Shown in pieces: positions 14,184 to 27,500 of a DNA stretch of 64,000 bases. The DNA comes from Paragordius varius (taxonomy: Eukaryota; Nematomorpha). Where the stretch lies: assembly GCA_964247055.1 (NCBI GenBank), contig OZ176053.1, forward strand, positions 4,030,001 through 4,094,000. Direction: 5' to 3'. The position numbers and the translations under genes are program-made. The notes below the pieces were generated by a model that had not been told where the DNA came from, did no database searches, and saw only the letters and a list, made by a program, of their open reading frames with translations. Within the stretch, counting starts at the first letter, position 1. Every line of letters begins with the position of its first letter.

Positions 14184-14189
14184 TTTATT
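14184..14189 (-). terminator. Poly(A) signal of the TraB-domain gene
   Basis: AATAAA on the minus strand lies 17-22 nt beyond the stop codon at 14206. Confidence 0.5.
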
Positions 14190-14205
14190 CAATATTCTCA
14201 ATATA

Positions 14206-16703
14206 TCATATCCAAAAATATATTGTTATAATGAAAAAAAAGGCATACGTCATAAGCGGTGCGATATCTATGTTATTGGCCCATTGCTTCTCAATTCCAA
14301 TGGTGTGACCCATACCGACTATGCCAACAACCACTTTTGGAATGATCACTTTTATATATAATTTTAAAATAAATGAAAAAAATGTAAATTTTAGATCCAT
14401 TAATTTAATCTTGATTCTGTAACATATGAACAAATTTACCCTTGAACAATTAAAATTCACTCTTGAGCAATTCAAATACACTCTAAAAATAATCATGTGT
14501 TTGGCTGCTAATATAATTCATCAGTATTATGAAATATTTTTTATGGACTAATTTATTATTTTTTAGCATATGTTGATTTTAAACGAAATTTCATTTTTTT
14601 AATTAGTAAAAAAAATATAGGTACTTTTTAATATTCAAAACACATATTTATTTCAGGGTGAATTTGAGCTGGATATGGTATATTTTATAGTCTAAAAAAC
14701 AATAATTAAGTTTTACATAGGATACGCAAAAATTTCACACAAACACCGCGCATAGAAAAAATTATTAGCCACTTATTTAAAAATTAGTGATTTAAAGTTA
14801 TTCAGAAAAAACTGTTTATAAGGAGAATATATGAGCGTAATAATGCTACACAATGTAGATCAATCTTTTTGTTAAATCTATACACGGTGATTATAAGAAG
14901 CGGAGTGCTGTTAGTAGGTAAAAAATATTGATTTTATATGTGGTAATATTTTATATTAGCTTTTATTTATAACTAAACTTTTTACATATGTAATATATCA
15001 AATACTAGGAAGATTTGGTGTGTCAGGATTAGTTGATATTATGATTGGTCGAACGGCCTGTTTTAGTGAATGAGCTAAATAAGCATCTCGTTCATCCACA
15101 AACACTCGTCTGAGTTCGGGATATTCACCAGCCATAGATTCCAAAAATTCTTCCAACATATCTTTTTCCTTGTATTTTTCCACATCCTCTTTGCTAAAAA
15201 AAGGTATATGAGCATAGTTTAAAAACCTAAAACACAGGACCAATTTGTTTTCTAATCAAAAATTTTATAGGAATGTGAACATCAAGATTCATTAAAACTT
15301 TTTATAAAAAAATGAAACCGGAACTCAAAGCAAACAAGTATTACCTGTGCTTTTCAACATTATTATATGGGTAAAAACATTATATTAACGATAAAAATTG
15401 TATTACTTGATAGTTTCTTTGTTGAATAAAAGGCAGCATAAAAATTTAAATTTATTCCAGGCCGACAATGAAGATATAGCCCTTTTAAGTGTAATGTTAA
15501 TTGGTCGATCGCCCATAACCAAGAGACATCCAGGTATTTTTCTGGCCTAAACATATTAAATTACATATCCCAAAAGTATTTAAGAAAATGCCAAATTTTG
15601 CCTCTTACTAAAATATTTTAAACATTGTCTTGTTTATATATTTATATATCTAACATTGAATATATTGATATTACTTAAAAAAATAATTTAACATACTGTG
15701 AAACCGAGTTTAATAATAATTATTAACAAACTAATTAAAATTTTTTGCTCCAAATATTTTAATAATAAAAATATAAATTTATTACTTCCTTGTTGGCTAC
15801 TCTAAACTCTCCACCAGGTGCCATACCTAGCTGCTTAGTTATTTGAGCAGATATAGAAAGTAGCAAAATATGAACAATACCTTGAACAGTTCCATACTAT
15901 ACAGTAAAAAATGTATAGTTAATATAAAAAGCATGATCGTCGTAAAATAACGAAAAAATAATATTAAATTATTGGTTCTTAAATATATATCATAGGCATC
16001 ATCAGGAGACACAGTTAAGAAAATATATAAATACAACACAATAAAAATGACTATGGCGAAAATTTTAACGTTATTTTAGAATAATTTCCACATCGTTTAC
16101 TTTACAAACCATCGTCTTTACCCACTCAATAAAAAGTATAGTTTTTTGATCCTATTTTTTTAGCATAAGGTGCGATTAAACTTGTAAATAATAAAAATCT
16201 ATTTAAGCCTATATCTTATTTTACAACTATAATCATACAGATAATAGAGAAAAAATACGGATCAAAAATATTTATGTCCCTCTGAAAAATGTTTTGGCTA
16301 ACGTTTCTTACGATAAAATTTTAATTTTAACGACTGTTTTTAACTTATAGTAAAGATTGATACAATTTTATACTTGTTTCATTGAATGCTTGATAGATGA
16401 AAGATTAATATTTTGTGCTTCCCGCAATAAAGTTGTTTCATCCAGTTCCATGATGGAAGATCGGCTAGAACAAAGTTCAACTACGACAACATCCGGCTGA
16501 GTTGCATTAATTGTCTTTAAAAATTACATAAAAATATAATTTACATTAATAACATCTTCTTCGCTTGCTTTGCTGAAATGAGCTGTCCCAACTAAATAAA
16601 CAATGCCACCATCATTCGTGGTAAGTTTGGTAACAGTTTTAGGCAATAAAGGATTCGCTAATCTATTTTGGCTTCGAATAATCCATTGTGAATAATCAAA
16701 CAT
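14206..16703 (-). CDS. TraB-domain protein (TRABD-like), 6 exons
   Basis: Minus-strand exons, 5' to 3': 16703-16545, 16514-16374, 15896-15786, 15546-15407, 15193-15006, 14348-14206. All join in phase to about 293 aa. The N-terminal GTAH (39-42) and C-terminal GMGH (258-261) are the paired GxxH signatures of the TraB/PrgY/Tiki superfamily. QPDVVVVELC, LGMAPGGEF, MGDRPINITLKRA and GIEKQW are typical of animal TRABD. The last about 20 residues form a hydrophobic, probably membrane-anchoring, segment. Human TRABD is about 376 aa; the shortfall is mainly at both ends. The biochemical role of TRABD is poorly known; a membrane-associated, metalloprotease-like fold is inferred from the superfamily. 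I took the first ATG in frame with the conserved domain. Intron 1 is only 30 nt and intron 5 holds an old MITE. Confidence 0.92.
14425..14685. mobile_element. Foldback MITE with ~21-bp subterminal repeats, copy A (old)
   Basis: Left arm: degenerate copies of TTCAAATTCACCCTTGAACAA. Right arm: GGGTGAATTTGAGCTGG followed by ATGGTATA. The core resembles copies D and E. It lies in TraB gene intron 5 and is the most decayed copy. Confidence 0.6.
16515..16544 (-). other. Ultrashort intron, 30 nt (TraB gene intron 1)
   Basis: On the minus strand it starts GTAAATT and ends TTTAAAG. Removal joins EEDVIN to TINATQPDVVVVEL, matching the TRABD block; unspliced, the frame meets a stop. Confidence 0.8.
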
Positions 16704-16810
16704 AATAGTCAAATATTTAAAAGCTTGTAGTTTTACGATTTTTTTGTCCTTGTTAAAAATTCATTTTTTAGTTAGGTTCTACTATATCCATGTGGTAGTA
16801 GTAAAAAAAT
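16704..16810. promoter_or_regulatory. Probable bidirectional promoter between TraB gene and midasin
   Basis: The two genes are divergent and only 107 bp (or 154 bp, if midasin starts at 16858) separate their start codons. No clear TATA box or named factor site stands out in this AT-rich stretch. Promoter activity is inferred from gene arrangement only. Confidence 0.45.
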
Positions 16811-17680
16811 ATGCAAGAAAATCAAATTGTATAATTCTTATCATAATTTTTTAGGAAATGAAAAAATTGTTTGGAAATAATAAATTTTTGATTAATTTTT
16901 GCTCGGATGACACGAATTTTTATAGTTGTAACCACGAATCCAAACCTATTGTTATAAATGTTGGTCATCATTTAGAATTTAAGGTAATAATTGTTAAAAT
17001 TCCGTATAGAGCCTGATTGGTGACTATCATTTAACTGATATACCTGGCCAATTTATATGGAAAGCGGGAGATTTATTTGATGTAAATTTTTTTTGATTTT
17101 TAGGCTATAATACAAGGAAAAACCGTCATACTCAAAAACTTGGAAAATGGAAATTTGGATTTTTTACTTTCATTATATGCCCTTATCAAAGAGAAAACAA
17201 TCTATATTACTCCATTTAAAAGAAAATTCGAATTTAATCCTGAATTTCGGTTATCATGCCAAATAAATAGGTTCAATAAATTAAATTTATATATAGTAAA
17301 GACAAAAAATTTTGTTTCTCCTTTTTGAGTCGATCGATGGATTTATCAAAATATTTCTTGGTAAACTTTATGGAACAACCTACCAGATTTGAACTACAAT
17401 CGGTATTTTATTCGCTTATTCATAAACAATATAATATATATGTTAGAAAATTTTGTTTTTTAAATTTATAGTGTATAAAAGGGGTTAGGTTTATAAATTA
17501 TTTCCAAATAGTATGCATTTTCACCGTTTATGAATGCACATGTGACCACCAATAAAAATCCTTTAAACAATATAACATTTACCATATACAAATTTAATTA
17601 ATTTTAATTGATGTTATCTATATTATTAAAGAATATTAACGACGATTTGAACGGTTAACTTCATTTCGTTTGGTTTATAT

Positions 17681-17720
<40 letters not shown>

Positions 17721-20700
17721 ATATATATATTTATATATCTGTTTCTGATTATAAATAAATTTAAAGTGTAATTTAATTTTTATGTAAATACTATTCACAT
17801 TTCTTACAATGAAAATGATGATTGTGTATGGCCAATTATTGCATAATTGGTTATTATTTTTAATTGCCAAAAAAACCAACCCTATATGCCGTGTATTTTA
17901 AGCATTTCGATATCATTGAGGTATGCTAATTCTTGTATATGTGGTCAGCGGTTTCTATTTGTTTTTATAAAAATGTTATTTGTTCTAATCCATTATGGTA
18001 GATTATATCCACATGTATTTTAGCATTCTGCTTTCTGTTTTTTTCAGTCTTGATTTTAGTGATTTTGTGATAAATTTTGCTGTAGTATGTATTTGATTTA
18101 TACGGTTATGTCCATATGTATAAATACATATTTGAGTTGGTTAAATTTTGTCCTGCCCAATTTGATTCTAATAATTATTTACAATTTATATATATTATTT
18201 AGACCTTTATTTTTGTGTCTTTATAGTGGATTCGATACCTCAATTATTGATGTTTATTTAATTTGAATGATATAGTTGATAAGGCTAAACTTGTATTTTT
18301 TTGAACAAAATCATATTATTTAATCTATTTTAACTCCTTAAATTTAATAACTTTACTCAATTTAGATACATTTTAATATTTACTTGTCATATATATACCA
18401 TTTACAATTCAATTTTACCCTTAAATAATTCAAATTCACCCTTGAACAATTCAAATTCACCCTTGAACAATTCGAATTCACCCTCGAACAATTCAAATTC
18501 ACCCTCAAATAAAATATTGTTTTTTAAGATTAAAAATTACCTATATTTTATATATTATTAAAAAATAAAAATTTTGTAAATTAAAATATTACTGAAAAAA
18601 TATTAAACTATACCATAAACATATATTTCATATTAATAATGAGTTATATTAGTTCAAAAACACATAATTTATTTTTAGGGTGAATTTGAATTGTTCAAAG
18701 GTGAATTTGAATTGTTTTGAATTGTTCAAGGGTGAATTTGAATTGTTGGAGGGTAAATTTGAATTGTTTAACGGTGAATTTGAACTGTAAATGGTATATT
18801 ATATAAATTTGGTTGATAGTAGTTTTTACAGTCCCATCAAAATATCTATCCATTTTTCAATTAATTTTTGATCATAGAAATGTGTTAATCAATTCAAATT
18901 TATCAGTCCGCTTCTTTTGGAATGTTGTTTAGATATCTTTTTCCGTGCGATGGAGTTACACTCAACTATAAATACGCAGATCCATCACCAGAGTTATTAT
19001 CAATCATCCAAGTATAATAGACGATTACTTAAAATTAATCAAATTAATAAAATCTATTTTCATCTTAATCCCTTTTAGATATATTAATACAGTAAAATAC
19101 GATGGCAAAACATTTTGTATTATAAATTATTTTTTATGAGAAAACCTTTTTTAATCCTTATAAATAACACATACAAATGCATGTATGAAATATAAAATTA
19201 ATTGTATATTTTGCAACACAGAAGTTTAGATTAAAAAGGTTTAAGCATCTAACAATATGTTATTTCCCATATATAGAATTTTTTTACTTTTTATGGTCTG
19301 TTATAATTTTAATGTTTACTGTAATATTATATTTCACAGGCTGTTGTTTAAATTTTGCCAACGTATTGATATGCAAAATTTCTTTAAAACGAGACACAAT
19401 GGAAACCTTTTGAATCCTAACCCTGAAATTGATAGCATTACCATATTTTTGAATGCATTTGACACGTTTGTCGGACATATTCGATGTAATGATATGCGCC
19501 TACAATGGGCCATAACTTTGGGGGAACGTTTAAATTTGGATAAAGCGACGGTATAGAATAATTTTTACTATACATCAATAAAATATACCATTTAACAATT
19601 TAAACTCTAAAATAAATCGAGTGTTTTTTAGATTAAAAATTATTTATATTTTTTTATATTTTTAAACAATTAAATTTTGTTTAAAATTAAATAATACTGA
19701 AAAAATAATAAACTATGCTATAAAGATATATTTCATATTAATGATGAGTTACATTAGCCCGAAAACATATAATTTATTTTTAGGGTGAATTTGAATTGTC
19801 TGGGGGAGAATTTGAATTGTGATATATAAATCACTTTTTAACTATTAATGATTAATACTAAAATCTTTTCTAAATTATTTTTATGGTATAATGTACTATT
19901 CTTATGATTTATATTGTATATTTAGTTTATGAGTGATTTTTAAAATGTGAAAAGGTTTGATTGTTTTCATTTTATGGTTCAAAATTTCCGGAGGTTAGAC
20001 TATTTTGTTGTAAAAAAAATAATTGATTAAATTTTTTTCGTTTCCCTAAATTACAGTTAGTTATTATTTAGTTAAATATGAATGTATTAACATAACTTTG
20101 TATGCTTCATAAATTTTTACTCAAAATAAATATAACTTTGTGCTACTTAATTAAAACGGCAAATCCATCGCCTGGTTATATATCTATACCATTAATTTTT
20201 TTTTAATATTAACTCGTATATAGGTAGAACGGTTTGTTGTTAGTTATAAACCCGTATTGGTTTGGAAGAAAAATGGTGTAGTCATCGATAATGGTACCGG
20301 AGATGTATCATTCTACCCATATCAATATATGTGCAATTATTTCTTACCTTTTAACGATTTAAATGGCGAAAATAAGGATAATTGTATTAATGTTAATAAC
20401 GAACTTACCTTTTCTGAAAATATGATGGATGTCGATAAGATTGACGACACTTTACCAGAATTAACTGCGGATTTATTAGATCCATCTAGCGATACGAAAC
20501 GCAATAAACGCAAAAAACGTAGAAAAATGGCATCGACGATGACCACAACCAAAAACTTTTGTTTAACGAAACAAGCTTCACAAGTTATCAGGTAAGAATA
20601 TAGTGGGTTTACCTCATTATGAACCCATTTGTATAAGAAAAATACATGCCCTTATCATTAAGCCTCCAAATAATACAATGCAAAATTTATTTTTGTTTTT

Positions 20701-21470
20701 TATGGCGAGCTTAATATTATTTTTACAGATATTAAGGTAAAAATATATAATATTATTACATACCCTTAAATACGTAACTTAACAGTTGTATTTAAAAAAT
20801 AAAACCTCTCCTGAAACCTAATTAATTTCTAATTTTTTATATTAAACAAAAGTTCATTATGAGCGGGGTTAACAAATTAGTTTGCGATATTTATATTTCT
20901 AAAAAATTATTTTATATATTTAGATGTGTACTTACGGCTATAGTCATGAAGGAACCCATTTTATTGGTAGGAGAAACGGGAGTTGGTAAAACTAGTTTGG
21001 TTCAATATCTGCATCAAACTTTTATAAATCACTTTGAAGAACTAAAACATCCCCATAATGATAATACTTTACCGTTAATACAATATAAAAACTCAAAAAA
21101 TTTGCCTGAATTACTGATCATTAATTTAAGCAATCAAACTGAGATTGAAGAACTGTATGGAAGTTATAAACCTAAAACCGTTGTGCAAAGTAAATTATAT
21201 TATAAAAATTTGGATATAAGTTTGCAAATATGGTCAATTATACCTATTAAACCAAAATTGTATATGATAAAATTTTTCAATTTTTTAAAGTTTAATATAA
21301 TTTTAATTAGTTTCAAATGTTATATTTGCCATTTTGTCATTTTTACGTTTATTTTAATAAATCTTTCCATATATAAACATAACAAAACGAATCTTGAATA
21401 ATTTTACAAAATTTTAAATAATTAAAACTTATCGCCCTCATATAGTTTGTGTTTCTTTTTTGAATTTTAG

Positions 21471-21512
<42 letters not shown>

Positions 21513-24500
21513 CATGTTATTGGTATAAAATTTTTATTCAACAACAATATAGGTGATTCAAATGATTATTATATTAAATTGCTGTTGGCACCACATTGTG
21601 TGGAACGGTTTGAGGAGCTCTTTAACATGACTTATTCATCCGATAAAAATCGTGAGTTTTTACGACACTTCCGAAAAATAATTGTGGCTTGTCGGCAAAA
21701 AGGTTAGAATAATCTTATTTATAGACATAAAATATTTTTATCAAAAAATTGGAATCAGTATAGATTTCTTTTAAAATGATTCAATATTTAATTTTATTAA
21801 CCTATACATATATAGAGAAATCGCAAGATATATCACATGACCATAGCAATCAAAATTCGTGGAATAATGCATATGCCATTATGGAATTTGTTGCTCATAA
21901 AGCGATAACACAAGATTCAAAGTCCCAAGGTAAGGGTATATTTTAAAAATGATCCATAATATATGAATATTTTATTTTAAATATCAATTATAACTTAAAA
22001 TTTTGGAAAATTGGAATTTTTATCTTTTATAATTCTGCAAAAAATCTTGTTAAAATCACTTTTTTATACCAATCACAGTTAATATAGCACATTATTAAGA
22101 GTTAAAATTGATTATTTCTTGTGTACCAAACTCTTTTTTAAATATTCAGTATTCTTTCTAAATTTTGTTCATTTTTTCCTCATATTTTTCTGGAGAAAAA
22201 TTCTGTAAATGATTTTTTTTCATTATTAGACGAAACTATTGCTAGTAATAACCCAAAAATTATGGACTCAAATTTGGCAAATGAATGGAAAAGTTTTTAT
22301 TACCGATTAATTCGGATGAAAAATTATATTGACAGCGTGGTGAATGGTCATATTGGTGTGAAAACCGAGCATCTAACCATTTTTGTATATGTTGAGGTAA
22401 ATTTTAAATGCTTATCCTTTGATATATGGGCATTATATTTTTTCTATAATCTCAATCAGATTTGTGTTTATACTACTTTGTTTAAACACTGAATTAACAC
22501 GTTCATAGATTTTCTTATTAATAAAATAAATCTCTCGTCTATTCTAAACCAATATTTTTTGGACAATATCGTAGTTCTAATTTTTAGATATTTTTTTCCT
22601 CATTTAACAAGTTAGCAAGCGTATTAGGTAACTAATATTAGCTATTTATATTTTAATTAACGCTGTTTTTTTCGAGCAGGTAAAAATGGAAAAATATTGT
22701 TTTTAAGTCCAACAGCATGTAAACGAAGTTTTTTTGTCTAAGTTCAACGGTTTAGTATTATTTTTATTAACAATATATAAGCGCATTTTTTAGAATTGTA
22801 AGCCACAAAAAAGCTTATGGATTGATTAAAAATATATTGATAATAATTTATATTTGTAACTGCATACTTATGTTTGAAATGATGCGTCAAATAACTCCCA
22901 AATTATAACACATAAATTTAAATTTTTTTTTCAAAATATTTAACATCAGGTTTAAGTTCAAAAAATTTAAATGTTTTAATTATTCTAGGTTTTATAAAAC
23001 ATGAATGTATTGATACATTGTATATTCTCTACACATTTTAGGGTATTATGATGCGTGCAATGCGAAACGGCGATTGGATTTTATTGGACGAAATCAATTT
23101 AGCTTCGCAGGAAGTTATTGATTTCTTACTCACGCTTTTATATGAAATGACTAAATTTAATACAACAGATGATGGCAGTAATAATTATAATAATGTATCA
23201 TTACAATCAACAAACAACTTTAATAATAAAAATAATATCTTTATACACCCCAATTTTCGGTTATTTGCATGTATGAATCCACCCACAAAATATGAACAAC
23301 AAAAAAATGAATTAGACACTAAAATACGATCAATGTTTACAGAGGTAATATAATAAGGCTCAGTTTTAATATTTTTGGCCAAATATTATGTCAATATATA
23401 TATATATATATATATATATTTAAAAAGGGTTTTTTTTCGCCCAGTTTACAAAAATTTACGCTAATATAATCGTTCGTTCTGGGAGTTTATATTTTAATTT
23501 TATTTTTACGTTTGACAAAGATTACTTGTAGTAATCGAAATATTATATTATAATAAATTATATAATTTTTGCTGATTGATTCCATATATAATAATACTAT
23601 CATTTTTATTTTATAAGTTTGGTACAAAAATTAGAATAATAAATGGCTTCTTCTTTCTTTATCACAAACGAGTTTTCGTCTTTTTAGTTTAATTAACCCA
23701 TATTATGATATACCATTTACAGTTCAAATTTACCCTTGAACAATTCAAATTCACCCTCGAACAATTCAACCCTTGAACAATTCAAATTCACCTTTGAACA
23801 ATTCAAACCTAAAAATAAATTATGTATTTTCGAACTAATATAACTCCTTATTAATATTAAATATATCTTTATGTTATAGATTATTATTTTTTCAGTATTA
23901 TTTTAATTTAAAAATTCTTATTTTTTTAAAAAAATATAAAAATATTGGTAATTTTTAATCTTAAAAAACATATATTTTATTTGAGGGTGAATTTGAATAG
24001 TTCGAGGGTGAATTTGAATTGTTTAAGGGTGAATTTGAATTGTTCAAGGGTGAATTTGAATTGTTTAAGGGTGAAATTGAATTGTAAATGGTATATATAT
24101 TAAACACCTTTTTACAAATGCAATTAAACAAAAAATATAAATATTATGGTTATAACAAATTATTTTATGTAATTACACCTTTTTCAATTCCATTAGTCAT
24201 TATGTTATAAACCTAAGAATTTCAGGATCATCTGTAAAAGTTTTTAACAATAATTATGTGCATAATTGGATTGAGCTTGAGGTTTTATGCATTTCATGCA
24301 TTTATTTTTTAATCTTTTAAGAAATAAAATATGAATAATTAAAGGTGAGAAATATATGTGACATTTTTGGAATCACTTATCTTTAAATACTATAGAAATA
24401 ACATAATTATTAATTTATTTGATTTTATGTTTTACCTAGATATATATTCCTGAAATTGAAGATCGTAATGATTTGAGGCTCATTGTCAATTCTTACTTGA

Positions 24501-27500
24501 AAAAGGGTAAGATTTATTATAAATCACTTAAAAATGTCAATAGACTCACATTATTTATTTTTAATATTTGAATAAAATTTTATTTAAAATAGAATCCGAT
24601 ACCACAAATCATGTACCCAATAACATAATTGAAAATATAATTTCGTTTTATTTGCACACTCGTCGACAAACTTTTGCTAATATGTTTGAGGGGCAAAAAG
24701 TTACCCAAAAATCTGGAATTAGTGATTCTTTATATGAACACAGTCCTGTTTATAGCTTGCGATCTTTGTGCCGTGCTTTGCAATTAATTGGCTCATCTAA
24801 TTATTTTAATATGGCCGATCAAAATTTAAATTCTGCGTCACAAATAAAGAAGGCTAAATCTAGTCTGTATAAACGGATTTATACTGTAAGTGTTTTTTTT
24901 TGTTTTAAATTTATAATAATAAATAATATAATATAGTTTTTGACTTTTTTAGCGAAAAATAAATCTATATTCATATTTAATTACAAAATCTTTTAAAGCA
25001 TTAATATAAAATAGAAAACGAGAATTTATGTATCATGATGTTTGTTTTATAATATATAAATTATCAATATTTGTTTATATGAGATTAATATTATTTACGT
25101 TTTTTTGCGCATAGGCCTTTCTGACTATTTTCTCATCTGAATTGGCGATTGATCATCATAAAATGTTGCACAACTTAATCCTTAGACAAATATTTGACGG
25201 TTGTCAAGATCAGGACATAGCTAGTTTTTGCAAACCAAAATGCATAAATATTGAAAATATTTTATCGCCCTCAAAAATGATATCTACTAATAACGCTTCA
25301 AGTAAAAATATATTCAATATTGGAGTTTTAATTTAACATTGGAGTTGAATTTTTTATTTATGCAAACCATCCTTAATTTTATAAAATATATATTATAACT
25401 TATGATATATTTGGCTAATGAATTTTCAATTAATATTTAGTTTTTAATATTTTACAATATTTGATATATATCTACGGATATAATTTACAAAATTGAAAGC
25501 ATAAAATAATATTATATATTTTTGATCGCCACTGTGAGTGTTCCAAAATATTCATAAACAAGTAAATTTAGGTGAAGGTATCGCTAACCTATAACGATTC
25601 TACAAAAAGGATAAAATTGATTGATGATCAACATAAGCAAATTAGCTTATAGGTGCAATTTTTTGAAAAGCCTTATTGTTAATGTAAGATTTACATCATA
25701 CATTAAAAATATTTTTTTTGTAGAATATGTTTGGATTGGAGAATACCCTTTGTTAAAGGGTGATGACTCTACGCAAAAATTTGATGACAGTTTTGTATTC
25801 ACATCATCCGTAACGCACTACCTAATGTCAATCGCACGGATTTTGCAATATCAGTATTCTCTTTTTGAAATTAATATTATTGTTTAAGATATTAATGTTT
25901 TTATATATTAAAATAATAAATATTTAATTAATATGTTTTTTTGGGGGTGATGCTATCAAATTTATTTCTTAATCAATTTTGTTAATTAACACAATTTTCT
26001 ATTCTTGGGCAAGAGATCTTTGCGTTATTTCGCAATATCAAATTTATATTTATAAAAGTGATGTTTTTTGGAATATGATTGTTTTTTTTTAATTATTTAA
26101 AAAATATTGATTTAATATATTTTATATTTTTTAATTTATTTCTCAAATGAATATATTTTTTAATTTATTTCTCAAATGAATTTTGTTTGAATTTTCGTTA
26201 GGCGTTTTCCTATTCTTTTGCAAGGGCCAACTTCGGTGGGCAAAACATCACTGATACAATGGCTAGCAAAATATTTATGTATTCCGTGTACACGAATTAA
26301 CAATCACGATTATACAGAAATATCGGATTACATTGGCAAATATCAGTATGATGCGGCGACGGAAAAATTTTATTTTCAACCAGGTTGGTTACATGTTTTA
26401 TTTTGTACTGGAAACAATTTTGATTTGTTTATAGAGGTCTTGTCTTTTTGACACAATTATAATAATTTGGATATGATTGTTTTGAATATTTAATAATTGG
26501 CATTTATTAATACTATTAATAGTAGGGATTTATTACCGCAAATGTAGCTATATGTTGTAAATATTTAATATAATTCATGGACAATTCATTTTTTTTTCAA
26601 AAAAATTTATATTTCAATCACATAAAACTTAGTATATATACCATTTTTTAAGTTAAACATTAGTTATAAATTTTAACTGATTTTTTTTTTAAAAATTACG
26701 GAGTTATAACGGGTCAAATTAAGTTTAAATTTATCAAAAATATATTATCTTTTAAAACCGAAATATTTATCTCGCATTTTTAAATAAAGGTCCATTGATT
26801 TACGCCATGTGTCATGGTCATTGGATAATTTTGGATGAATTAAATTTGGCACCCAGTGAAGTGCTGGAAGCACTGAATAGAGTTTTAGATGATAATCGCG
26901 AACTTAATCTGTCAGAATTTGCAGAATTTTTTGGTGAAAATGATGTGCACAACAAATTATTAACTCATAACGGAATGTTAAAGGGTATATATTTATAATA
27001 TGTTTGATATTGTTTTTATATAAAATATATAAGATTTCTTGATATTTAATGAAAATAAACAAAGTAAAAAAATATTATAAAGTGATCCAAATGATTTGTC
27101 ATTAGTATTCACAAAAGCTTTGTGTTTACTAGCCTTAATCAGTACGAAACACTATTTGTTTTAAAGTTTTCACACATCAACTTTGTATATACCTCGAATC
27201 TTTTAATTAGGTATAAATACAGCTATTACTAGGTAAAATTTAATAATATTGAAAAAAAAGTATTTTTACCATATATTGAATATATTTAATTTTTATTTTT
27301 TCAATATTTCTATAGCTCATCCACGTTTTACATTGTTTGCTACGCAAAACCCTCATGGTTCCTTATATTCTGGGCGCAAAGTATTAAGTCGCGCTTTTCG
27401 TAATCGTTTTATCCAAATCAATTTTTCATCCTTGCCCTACGATGAAATTAAAGTACAATTTCGTTTAAAATTTTATTATTATGGAATAAATTTTAAAAGT

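Noticed and set aside
16858-17402. Dynein heavy-chain (AAA5) pseudogene fragment
   Set aside because: NPEFRL looks dynein-like, but after removing the 26-nt intron the frame follows midasin AAA1 and leads on into AAA2 of the same gene.
18907-19238. Certain assignment of the AAA1 exons here
   Set aside because: 18907-19011 and 19222-19238 satisfy phase and bridge the gap, but similarity is too weak to call them firmly; kept as tentative only.
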